A DNA stretch of 64,000 nucleotides from NCBI RefSeq assembly GCF_001570565.1, contig NZ_BBXE01000016.1, positions 186,001 through 250,000 of the forward strand. The letters run 5' to 3'. A program made the translations under genes and the position numbers. The stretch comes from Herbidospora yilanensis (GTDB lineage: Bacteria > Actinomycetota > Actinomycetes > Streptosporangiales > Streptosporangiaceae). Positions 15,928 to 22,564 of this stretch are shown piece by piece. The notes below the pieces were generated by a model that did not search any database, was not told the DNA's origin, and worked only from the letters and a program-made list of their open reading frames with translations. Numbering within the stretch: the first letter of the stretch is position 1; every line of letters begins with the position of its first letter.

Positions 15928-16249
15928 CGAGTCGCCCGAGACGGTCGCCGAGGCGGTCTTCACGGCCCTGGCCGACCCCAACCGGCGGGCGATCCTGGCC
16001 GCGCTGGCCGAGCGGGGGCCGGCCACCGCGACCGACCTGGCCGGCCGGTTGCCGATCACCCGGCAGGGCATCGCCAAGCACCTCGTGCTCCTCGCCGACG
16101 CGGGCCTGGTGGTGGCCGAACCGGGCGAACGGCGGCGGGTGCGCTACCGCGTGGAGACCGAGCCCATGCGGGTGGCGCAGCGGTTCCTGGCCGTGCTGGC
16201 GCGCGACTGGGACGGCCCGCTGGCGGCTCTGCGGACCCATCTGGAGTGA
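15920..16249 (+). CDS. ArsR-family winged-helix regulator
   Basis: 109 aa. A compact winged helix-turn-helix: FTALADPNRRAILAALAERG, TATDLAGRLPITRQGIAKHL (recognition helix), VLLADAGLVVAEPGERR (wing), and a C-terminal FLAVLARDWDGPLAALRTHL. There is no metal-binding Cys/His cluster, as in the non-metal ArsR group that regulates SRPBCC genes. It overlaps the SRPBCC gene by 8 bp and is probably an autorepressor of that operon. Confidence 0.9.
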   Translation: MADESPETVAEAVFTALADPNRRAILAALAERGPATATDLAGRLPITRQGIAKHLVLLADAGLVVAEPGERRRVRYRVETEPMRVAQRFLAVLARDWDGPLAALRTHLE

Positions 16250-16255
16250 TGAGGG

Positions 16256-16289
16256 GCGCCGCCCACGCCGACGTTGGCGCGGGCGGCGC
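16256..16289. terminator. Terminator between convergent ArsR and sortase genes
   Basis: 9-bp GC-only arms (GCGCCGCCC at 16256-16264, GGGCGGCGC at 16281-16289) in the 44-bp gap between two convergent stops. There is no clear T-tract on either side, so the assignment rests on position and stem strength. Confidence 0.5.
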
Positions 16290-16293
16290 GTCC

Positions 16294-16908
16294 CTATTCC
16301 GCCGACGGGTGCAGATCGGCGTAGACGATGACGTTGTCGCGGTAGTGGCCCGTCGCGGCATCGAAGGACCCACCGCAGGTCACCAGTCTCAGGGCGGGGT
16401 GGTCGAGGGGGCCGTACACGCGCTCGGCGGGGAAGCGGCTCTTGGGCACCCGTTCCACCGACGTGACCGTGAACCGGGCCACCTTCCCGTCGGCGCGGGT
16501 GACGTCGACGGTGTCGCCGCGGCGCATCCGGCCGAGGTCGTGGAAGACGCCGCGGCGGCCCTCGCCGTCGACGTGCCCGAGGATCACGGCCCCGCCGGGC
16601 TCGCCGGGGGCGTAGCCCGGGGCGTACCAGCCCGCGTCCTCGGGCTCCTCGGGGACCTGCACGGTCCCGTCGGGGTTGAGGCCGAGCATCATCAGGTCGA
16701 CGTAGACGCCGATGCGGCCGACCTCCAGTCGTACCGGCCTCGACCTGGGCAGATCTCTCGCGGCGGGCACGACCGGCAGGGCCACGGCCACGGCCTCGCC
16801 GGGCGGGGGTGCGGGCGGCGCCTCCCTGGGGAGGAGCGCGCCGCCCGCGAGCAGGGCCCCGGTCGCGGTGAGGGCGGCGGCCGCCAGGCCGAGGACCCTG
16901 CGGGTCAC
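16294..16908 (-). CDS. Class F sortase
   Basis: 204 aa from GTG 16908. An N-terminal membrane anchor (LGLAAAALTATGALLAGGALL) and Pro-rich spacer are followed by the sortase fold from about residue 58. The catalytic His is in ILGHVDGEG (residue 112), the Cys in LVTCGGSF (residue 178), and the Arg in HYRDNVIVYA (residue 190). The short length and GHVDG/TCGG motifs fit class F, which in actinobacteria has been reported to use LPxTG-like signals. GTGA overlap with the upstream gene means coupled translation with its probable substrate. Confidence 0.88.
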   Translation of the reverse strand: MTRRVLGLAAAALTATGALLAGGALLPREAPPAPPPGEAVAVALPVVPAARDLPRSRPVRLEVGRIGVYVDLMMLGLNPDGTVQVPEEPEDAGWYAPGYAPGEPGGAVILGHVDGEGRRGVFHDLGRMRRGDTVDVTRADGKVARFTVTSVERVPKSRFPAERVYGPLDHPALRLVTCGGSFDAATGHYRDNVIVYADLHPSAE

Positions 16909-17216
16909 GCCGCGCCGCGCCGCCGCAGGGCGACGAAGCCCGTCGCGGCCCCCGCCACGAGAAGGACACCGCCCAGCGGCAACGCGGCGGGCACGCCGCC
17001 GCCGGTCTGCGGCGCGCCGTCGGGAACCGGGCGGCTGTCTCCGCGCTCCCGCGGCACCGGCGCCGGCGTCGCGGCCCGCGACCGGACGGAGGGCACGGGA
17101 GAAGGCGCCCCGGCCTGCTCCGCGGGCGCGGGCTCCGGCGACGGCGCGGCGGCGGCCGGGGCGGCGAAGGTGAGCGTGGCCGCGACGAGGCCGATGGCGG
17201 CCAGAGTGAATCGCAT
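16905..17216 (-). CDS. Small Pro-rich surface protein, candidate sortase substrate
   Basis: 103 aa. A Sec signal (residues 1-24, ending PAAAAP), a Pro/Ala/Arg-rich stalk (25-65), then GAPQTGGG followed by a hydrophobic segment (about 79-97) and an RRRG tail. That order is a cell-wall sorting signal, with APQTG (residues 68-72) in place of LPxTG. Ribosome site AGGAGG. It is co-transcribed and translationally coupled with the class F sortase, so it is likely the enzyme's dedicated substrate. Alternatively it is simply a membrane-anchored protein. Confidence 0.75.
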   Translation of the reverse strand: MRFTLAAIGLVAATLTFAAPAAAAPSPEPAPAEQAGAPSPVPSVRSRAATPAPVPRERGDSRPVPDGAPQTGGGVPAALPLGGVLLVAGAATGFVALRRRGAA

Positions 17217-17340
17217 ACATCCTCCTAGGTCTCGACCCGGGATCCTGGCAGCGTGATGTCCGCTGGCCATGAGCGGAATGTCATGAGCGTGTAATGAACG
17301 TCGCCTTCGGCGGTATATGCGCTGATCAAGCCGGATACTG

Positions 17341-18024
17341 GTGCGCGTGGCCCGGGTGATGCTCATCGAGGACGACCAGTCCGTCCGTGAAGGACTGCGG
17401 TTGTCGCTCAGCCGCCACGGCCACGAGGTCGCCACCGCCGGGACCGGCGAGGAGGGCCTGCGGCGGCTGCGCGAGACGGCGATGGACATCGTCGTGCTCG
17501 ACCTGATGCTGCCCGGCCTCGACGGCTTCGAGGTCTGCCGCCGGATCAGGGCTGGCGGGCACCTGCCGATCGTCATGCTCACCGCCCGGGGCGACGACCT
17601 CGACGTGGTCAGCGGGCTGGAGGCGGGCGCCGACGACTACGTGGTCAAGCCGGTCCGGCCGCGGGTGCTGGAGGCGCGCATCCGCGCCGTGCTCCGGCGC
17701 TGGGCGGCGCCCCTGGACGCCGGGCAGGAGACCCACGGCGACCTGGTGATCGACCGGGCCGCGCTCACGGTGGCCAAGAACGGCGTCCCGGTCACGCTGC
17801 CCCCGCTGGAACTCCGGCTGCTGCTGGAGTTGTCGGCGTCCCCCGGGCAGGTGTTCAGCCGCCAGCAACTCCTGGAATCGGTCTGGGACCTCGACTTCCT
17901 GGGCGACTCGCGGCTGGTCGACGCGTGCGTGCAGCGGCTCCGCACCAAGATCGAGGACGTCCCCGCCCAGCCCCGCTACGTCCAGACCGCGCGTGGCTTC
18001 GGATACAGATTCGGTCCCCTGTGA
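17341..18024 (+). CDS. OmpR/PhoB-family response regulator
   Basis: 227 aa from GTG 17341. Receiver domain residues 5-118: acidic pair in IEDD, phosphoacceptor Asp54 in VVLDLMLPGLDG, Thr in VMLTARGDD, Lys in YVVKPVRPR. C-terminal winged helix about 135-225 (LELRLLLELSASPGQVFSR, VDACVQRLRTKIE, TARGFGYRF). GTGA overlap couples it to the kinase gene. It is divergent from the sortase/substrate operon, which it might control. The stimulus is not evident. Confidence 0.93.
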   Translation: MRVARVMLIEDDQSVREGLRLSLSRHGHEVATAGTGEEGLRRLRETAMDIVVLDLMLPGLDGFEVCRRIRAGGHLPIVMLTARGDDLDVVSGLEAGADDYVVKPVRPRVLEARIRAVLRRWAAPLDAGQETHGDLVIDRAALTVAKNGVPVTLPPLELRLLLELSASPGQVFSRQQLLESVWDLDFLGDSRLVDACVQRLRTKIEDVPAQPRYVQTARGFGYRFGPL

Positions 18025-19394
18025 GAGGGCTGCGCGCCCGGTTGGTGGTGGTCTTCGTCGCCCTGGCCGGCTTGAGCGCGCTCACCGCCGCCGGTCTGGT
18101 CTACAAGCAGGCCCGCGACCTCATGCTGAGCCGGACCGAATGGTCGGTCGTCAACGAGTTCCGGCTCCGCGTCGCCACCCTCACCGAGAACATGCAGCAC
18201 CCGCCGGGCCGGGCCGCCCTGCAGCGACTCGCCAATGGTGTCGCGCCCGCGTTCCTCGACGCGACCGGCGCGGCCGTCTACGGCGACTCGGGCCTGGTCG
18301 CGTCGGGCGACGCCGTCGCGGCCCTGACACCCGACCTGCGGCGGCGCGTCGCGGCCGAGCGGCGTCTGGTCTACCAGCGGGTGGTGCACGACGGCGATCC
18401 CTATCTCGTGGTGGGCACGCCGGTGCTGCTGCGCCGGGAGGGCACCCCCTCGGGCGTCGAGGTCTACCTGGTCTCCTCGTTGCACACCGAGGCCGCCGAC
18501 CAGGAGGCCCTGGTCGCCGCCGCACGCAACGGCGTGTTGCCCGTGCTGCTGCTGGCCGTGCTGTTCGCGCTGGTCGCCGCCGGTGGGGTGCTCAGGCCGG
18601 TACGCGATCTCGACCGTGCCGCCCGCCGCCTGGGCGCCGGGGAACTCGACACCCGGCTCAAGGTCACCGGCCGCGACGAACTGGCCCGGCTGGTCAAGAC
18701 GTTCAACGCGACCGCCGAGGCGCTGGAGACCAACGTGTCGATGGCCCGGCGGTTCGTCGCCGACGTCTCCCACGAGTTGCGCACCCCGCTGGCCTCGATC
18801 CTCGCCATGGCCGAGGTGATCGAGGAGGAGTCCGCCCGGCTCGACGGCGACCTGCCGGAGGCGGCCCGGCTGCTGAACCTGGAGGCCGGACGGCTGGTGA
18901 AGCTCGTGGAGGACCTCATGGAGATCTCCCGCTTCGACGCGGGGGCCGTCGGCCTCGTCGTCGACGACGTGGACGTCGCGCAGGCGGTGGCGGCGAGTCT
19001 GCGTACCCGGGGATGGACCTCGGACGTCGAGGTGCACATCGAACCGGGGGTGCGCGTGCGGCTCGACCCGCGCCGGTTCGACGTCGTCATGGCCAACCTG
19101 GTCGGCAACGCGTTGCGGCACGGCGCAAAGCCGGTGACGGTGTCGTTGGAAGAGGCGCACGACGTCGTCATCGAGGTCGCCGACGCGGGCCCCGGCGTCG
19201 ACCCCGACCTGCTCCCGCGCGTGTTCGACCGGTTCTCCAAGGCCGACGCCGCCCGCACCCGGTCGGACGGCAGCGGCCTCGGCCTGGCCATCGCCCTGGA
19301 GAACGCCCGTCTCCACGGCGGCACGATCGAGGTCGGCAACCGGCCCGAGGGCGGCGCGGTGTTCCGGCTCACGCTGCCCAGGGAGCCGCGATGA
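18021..19394 (+). CDS. Membrane sensor histidine kinase
   Basis: 457 aa. Two membrane helices (residues about 8-28 and 172-192) flank an extracellular sensor of about 140 residues with no recognised fold. HAMP follows at about 193-245 (LRPVRDLDRAARRLGAGELD). The HisKA motif FVADVSHELRTPLASI carries His251. The ATPase domain shows an N-box (NLVGNALRHG), G1 (DAGPGVD), an F-box-like FDRFSKADAART and G2 (GSGLGLAIA). It partners the response regulator (4-bp overlap) and is coupled by ATGA to a lipoprotein gene, suggesting the lipoprotein is part of the sensing complex. Confidence 0.93.
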   Translation: MRGLRARLVVVFVALAGLSALTAAGLVYKQARDLMLSRTEWSVVNEFRLRVATLTENMQHPPGRAALQRLANGVAPAFLDATGAAVYGDSGLVASGDAVAALTPDLRRRVAAERRLVYQRVVHDGDPYLVVGTPVLLRREGTPSGVEVYLVSSLHTEAADQEALVAAARNGVLPVLLLAVLFALVAAGGVLRPVRDLDRAARRLGAGELDTRLKVTGRDELARLVKTFNATAEALETNVSMARRFVADVSHELRTPLASILAMAEVIEEESARLDGDLPEAARLLNLEAGRLVKLVEDLMEISRFDAGAVGLVVDDVDVAQAVAASLRTRGWTSDVEVHIEPGVRVRLDPRRFDVVMANLVGNALRHGAKPVTVSLEEAHDVVIEVADAGPGVDPDLLPRVFDRFSKADAARTRSDGSGLGLAIALENARLHGGTIEVGNRPEGGAVFRLTLPREPR

Positions 19395-19918
19395 GACATC
19401 TGCTGGCGGCGCTCCTGCTGGTGGCCGGGTGTGGCATCAGCCCGACGGGCGTACAGGACGGCGGGGAACCCGCGAGCGGTTTCCAGCCGAGCATGCGGCT
19501 CTACTTCCTGTCGGGCCAGCGCCTGAAGGCGGTCACCCGGCCGATGCCCTGGCCGTCGCTGAAGGAGACGCTCAACCTGCTCGTCGACGGCCCCAGCGAG
19601 CCCGAACGCCGTCTCGGCCTCGGCACCGACCTGCCCAACTGGATCGGCGGCCTGGGCGCGGTCACCGCCGACGACGCCAAGGTGCGGATCACCGTCGAGC
19701 CGCCCGCCTCGGTCACCGTCCCGGTGCCGGCCCCCCGGGAGGCCTTCACGGCCCAGCACGACCGCGTGTTGTGGCTCGGCCAGCTCACCTGCACGGCCGC
19801 CGCCGCGCTGGCCGCACGGTCGAACATCGACGCCGACGCGGTGACGGTCGTGGTGCGGCGCGGCAGGGAGAGCTTCGGGTCGTTCCGCTGTTCGGAGTTC
19901 CCGCGTGCGGCGGAGTGA
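19391..19918 (+). CDS. GerMN-domain lipoprotein linked to the two-component system
   Basis: 175 aa. A short signal with lipobox LLVAGC (Cys14) is followed by a single GerMN-like domain (MRLYFLSGQRLKAVTRPM; TLNLLVDGPSEPERRLGLGT; DDAKVRITVEPPASVTV; LGQLTCTAAAALAARS). The arrangement kinase - GerMN lipoprotein recalls MtrB-LpqB and related actinobacterial pairs, in which the lipoprotein modulates the kinase, but here there is only one GerMN domain and no beta-propeller. ATGA overlap with the kinase. Confidence 0.82.
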   Translation: MRHLLAALLLVAGCGISPTGVQDGGEPASGFQPSMRLYFLSGQRLKAVTRPMPWPSLKETLNLLVDGPSEPERRLGLGTDLPNWIGGLGAVTADDAKVRITVEPPASVTVPVPAPREAFTAQHDRVLWLGQLTCTAAAALAARSNIDADAVTVVVRRGRESFGSFRCSEFPRAAE

Positions 19919-19921
19919 CCG

Positions 19922-20338
19922 TCAGCAGCGCCCGCCGCAGCGCTCGATGATCTCGGCCATCGCCTGCTCGAAGTGTTCGCGCCCTTCGGGCGTCAGGGTC
20001 GCGACCAGGCCTTCCAGTTCGGTGTGGACCTCTTCGTAGAAGGCCGTCGCCGCCCGGCGTCCGTCGTCGGTCAGGGTCACCGCGACGGCCCGCCGGTTGC
20101 CCGGCACCGGAGTGCGCCGCGCCAGCCCGCGCTTCTCGGCCCGGTCCATGAGCCCGGTCAGGGCCGCCTTCTCGACGCCGAAGACCGTGGCCAGCTCGGC
20201 CATCCCCCGAGGCCCCTCCAGCAGCACGCACAGCAGCTTGGCCTGTACGGGGGTCAGGTCGTGACGCTGGGAGACACGCGCGTACAGGCCCTGCACCAGC
20301 CCGGAGAGCTGGACCAGCCCGATGGCGACGTCGTTCAT
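19922..20338 (-). CDS. MarR-family regulator
   Basis: 138 aa. Helical dimer ends surround a winged helix: LTPVQAKLLCVLLEGPRGMAEL, FGVEKAALTGLMDRAEKRGL (recognition helix), ARRTPVPGNRRAVAVTLTDDG (wing), and a C-terminal helix EGREHFEQAMAEIIERCGG. The terminal Cys is a possible redox residue but is not in a known sensor position. It is divergent from the Ddn-type gene, which is its most likely target. Its 3' end faces the lipoprotein gene with 3 bp between stops. Confidence 0.92.
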   Translation of the reverse strand: MNDVAIGLVQLSGLVQGLYARVSQRHDLTPVQAKLLCVLLEGPRGMAELATVFGVEKAALTGLMDRAEKRGLARRTPVPGNRRAVAVTLTDDGRRAATAFYEEVHTELEGLVATLTPEGREHFEQAMAEIIERCGGRC

Positions 20339-20410
20339 GGACGTAACGGTACATCGTGCATATAGTTAGCGCCCCATACAGTACGCGCCATTAACCAACA
20401 GAGGTGTGCC
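20339..20410. promoter_or_regulatory. Divergent marR/ddn-like promoter region
   Basis: A 72-bp gap with lower GC than its surroundings. It contains GTGCATATAG and, further on, loosely mirrored GTTAGCGC (20367-20374) and GCGCCATTAAC (20386-20396) blocks that could bind the MarR protein. No clean palindrome was found. Confidence 0.35.
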
Positions 20411-20863
20411 GTGACCTTCGACACCCCCGCCGGAACCCGGGGCAGCCGCCAGCCCGGCGGACGCCTGTTCGTCTGGTTCAACAAGCTGATGGCCCGCCGC
20501 ATCCGCAAGAGCGGCAACTTCAGCGGCTTCAACGCGCTGGTCCTGACCACCGTCGGCCGCAAGACCGGTCAGCCGCGCACCACCCCCGTCGGCTGGTTCC
20601 CCGGTCCCGACGGCACCTGGCTGATCGTCGCCTCCGCAGCCGGCGCGGCCGGGAACCCCGCCTGGTACTACAACCTCGCGGCCCACCCCGACCAGGTGCG
20701 CATCGAACTCGACGGCAAGGCGTTCGACGTCACTGCAGAGCAGTTGCACGGAGCCGAGCGCGAGCAGGCGTGGAAGGAGATCGTCGCCAGGTCGCCCCGG
20801 TTCGCCGGATACCAGGAGAAGACCGACCGGCAACTGCCGGTCATCCGGCTGAAATCCCGCTAG
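20411..20863 (+). CDS. Deazaflavin (F420)-dependent nitroreductase-family protein (Ddn-like)
   Basis: 150 aa from GTG 20411. The DUF385/Ddn fold is recognisable by FNALVLTTVGRKTGQPRTTP (residues about 40-59), WLIVASAAGAAGNPAWYYNL and HPDQVRIELDGKAFDVTAEQ. These split-barrel proteins bind F420, a cofactor abundant in actinobacteria, and reduce quinones, nitro compounds or related substrates. The divergent MarR regulator fits an electrophile-inducible detoxification gene; that is inference. Confidence 0.9.
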   Translation: MTFDTPAGTRGSRQPGGRLFVWFNKLMARRIRKSGNFSGFNALVLTTVGRKTGQPRTTPVGWFPGPDGTWLIVASAAGAAGNPAWYYNLAAHPDQVRIELDGKAFDVTAEQLHGAEREQAWKEIVARSPRFAGYQEKTDRQLPVIRLKSR

Positions 20864-20953
20864 CGGCAGGATCGTGCAAGAGGTCGAGCGGATCTTTCTA
20901 CCCCTTGTCGCAGCTCAGCGCTTCGATGGAGGAGACGAGAAAGGAACACGATC

Positions 20954-22036
20954 ATGCCGCTCGACCACTACGTGACACTCGGACGCTCCGGCCTGCGGGT
21001 CAGTCCCCTCGCCCTCGGGGCGATGACGTTCGGCGACGACCCCGGCTCGGCGGGATGCGACGTCGAGGAGTCGGAGAAGATCCTCTCGACCTACCTCGAC
21101 CGGGGCGGGAACTTCGTCGACACGGCCAACTTCTACAGCAACGGCCACTCGGAGAAGATCCTCGGCGACTACTTCGCCGCCCGGCCGGGTCTGCGCGGCC
21201 ACACGGTCGTGGCCTCGAAGTTCTTCGGCAACATGCACCCCGGCGACCCCAACGGCGGCGGGGCGGGCCGAGGCTCGATCGTCGCCCAGCTCCACGAGAC
21301 CCTGCGCCGCCTCCAGACCGACTACCTGGACCTCTACTGGCTGCACAACTGGGACCGCAACACTCCCCTGGAGGAGACGATGCGGACCCTCGACGACCTG
21401 GTGCGGGCCGGCAAGATCCGCTACATCGGCTTCTCCAACACCCCCGCGTGGGTCACCGCCCAGGCGCAGACGACGGCCCTGCTGCGGGGCTGGACCCCGC
21501 TGATCGCCCTCCAGGTCGAATACTCCCTGCTGGCCCGCACGGTCGAGGGCGAGGTGGCCCCTCTGGCCCGTGACCAGGGCATGGCGCTGACACCCTGGAG
21601 CCCCCTGAAGAACGGCTTCCTGTCCGGCAAGTACCGCCGGGGCGTCGACGTCGCCGACTCGGCCAGAACCGCCTACGTGGGCGGCCCGACCGAGGACGAA
21701 TACCGCGTCATCGACACCCTGGCCTCGGTCGCCGACGAGGCCGGCGCGACGTCGGCGGCGGTCGCCCTGGCCTGGCTGCGCGCCCGCCCCGGCACGGTGG
21801 TGCCGATCGTGGGAGCCCGCCGGGTCGAACACCTGGAGAGCAACCTCGCGGGCGCGGACGTGACCCTCACCCCCGGCCAGCTCCGCACCCTCGACGAGGT
21901 CTCGGCCCCCACGCTGGGCTACCCGGCGGCGGTCAACGGAGAGGTGCGCTCGATGTTGCAGTTCGCCGGGACGACCGTCGACGGCGAGTCGTCGACCGTC
22001 TATCCGCCGCTGCTCCAGAGCTCGGTGCGTTACTGA
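20954..22036 (+). CDS. Aldo/keto reductase
   Basis: 360 aa. A TIM-barrel NADPH oxidoreductase of the YghZ/YajO-like group: start YVTLGRSGLRVSPLALGAMTFG, catalytic Asp in FVDTANFYSNG (Tyr adjacent), Lys in VVASKFFGN, His in YWLHNWD, and the nucleotide-binding end VPIVGARRVEHLESNL. Ribosome site AAAGGA lies 10 nt before ATG 20954. It is monocistronic or loosely linked to the following phosphatase-like gene (14-bp gap). The substrate is unknown. Confidence 0.92.
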   Translation: MPLDHYVTLGRSGLRVSPLALGAMTFGDDPGSAGCDVEESEKILSTYLDRGGNFVDTANFYSNGHSEKILGDYFAARPGLRGHTVVASKFFGNMHPGDPNGGGAGRGSIVAQLHETLRRLQTDYLDLYWLHNWDRNTPLEETMRTLDDLVRAGKIRYIGFSNTPAWVTAQAQTTALLRGWTPLIALQVEYSLLARTVEGEVAPLARDQGMALTPWSPLKNGFLSGKYRRGVDVADSARTAYVGGPTEDEYRVIDTLASVADEAGATSAAVALAWLRARPGTVVPIVGARRVEHLESNLAGADVTLTPGQLRTLDEVSAPTLGYPAAVNGEVRSMLQFAGTTVDGESSTVYPPLLQSSVRY

Positions 22037-22050
22037 CGCAGAATGGGCGA

Positions 22051-22509
22051 ATGGAATACAGGTTCGTTCCCTATGACGACCAGCCGTGGCACGAGATCAT
22101 CCCCGGCCTCTTCATGGGCGGCCATTTCCGCAATGACCCCGGCGGCCTGCTGCCCGTCGTCGTGGCCGACGAGTTCGATGTGGTCATCAGCATGATCCGC
22201 CTCGACGGCCACGGCCCGGGAACCTCCGCCGTCCACCACGCCTGCCACGTCCCCGACGGGCAACTGACCCCGGCCGAGATGGCCGAGGTCCGTGCGATGT
22301 CCGACCTCGCCGCCGAGGCGGTGCGGTCGGGGCAGAAGGTCCTGGTCAGGTGCAGGGCGGGCTACAACCGCTCGGGTTTGGTGGTGGCGCAGACCCTGCT
22401 CCTGCTGGGTCACGGCCTGGACGAGGCGATAAATCTGGTGCGAACAAAACGCTCGTCGTTCGCCCTGCACAATCCGTATTTCGTGGAATACCTGACCGCC
22501 GGCACATGA
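22051..22509 (+). CDS. Dual-specificity phosphatase-like protein
   Basis: 152 aa. It has a cysteine-phosphatase loop VRCRAGYNRSGL (residues about 99-110): the C-x5-R is intact (Cys101, Arg107) but the usual His before the Cys is Arg. The N-terminal IIPGLFMGGH and EFDVVISMIRLDG match the DSP fold, and HVPDGQLTPAEM supplies a plausible general-acid Asp. It may dephosphorylate protein or a small substrate. The His-to-Arg change could raise the Cys pKa and weaken activity. A strong terminator follows the stop. Confidence 0.8.
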   Translation: MEYRFVPYDDQPWHEIIPGLFMGGHFRNDPGGLLPVVVADEFDVVISMIRLDGHGPGTSAVHHACHVPDGQLTPAEMAEVRAMSDLAAEAVRSGQKVLVRCRAGYNRSGLVVAQTLLLLGHGLDEAINLVRTKRSSFALHNPYFVEYLTAGT

Positions 22510-22511
22510 GA

Positions 22512-22546
22512 AAGCGCCCGTCCCCCGGGGAAGAGGACGGGCGCTT
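22512..22546. terminator. Bidirectional rho-independent terminator
   Basis: 12-bp perfect arms (AAGCGCCCGTCC at 22512-22523 and GGACGGGCGCTT at 22535-22546) with an 11-nt loop, followed by CTGTTTCTG on the plus side and preceded by TGAG on the other. It serves the convergent phosphatase-like and nuclease genes. Confidence 0.88.
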
Positions 22547-22564
22547 CTGTTTCTGCGAAGGGTG

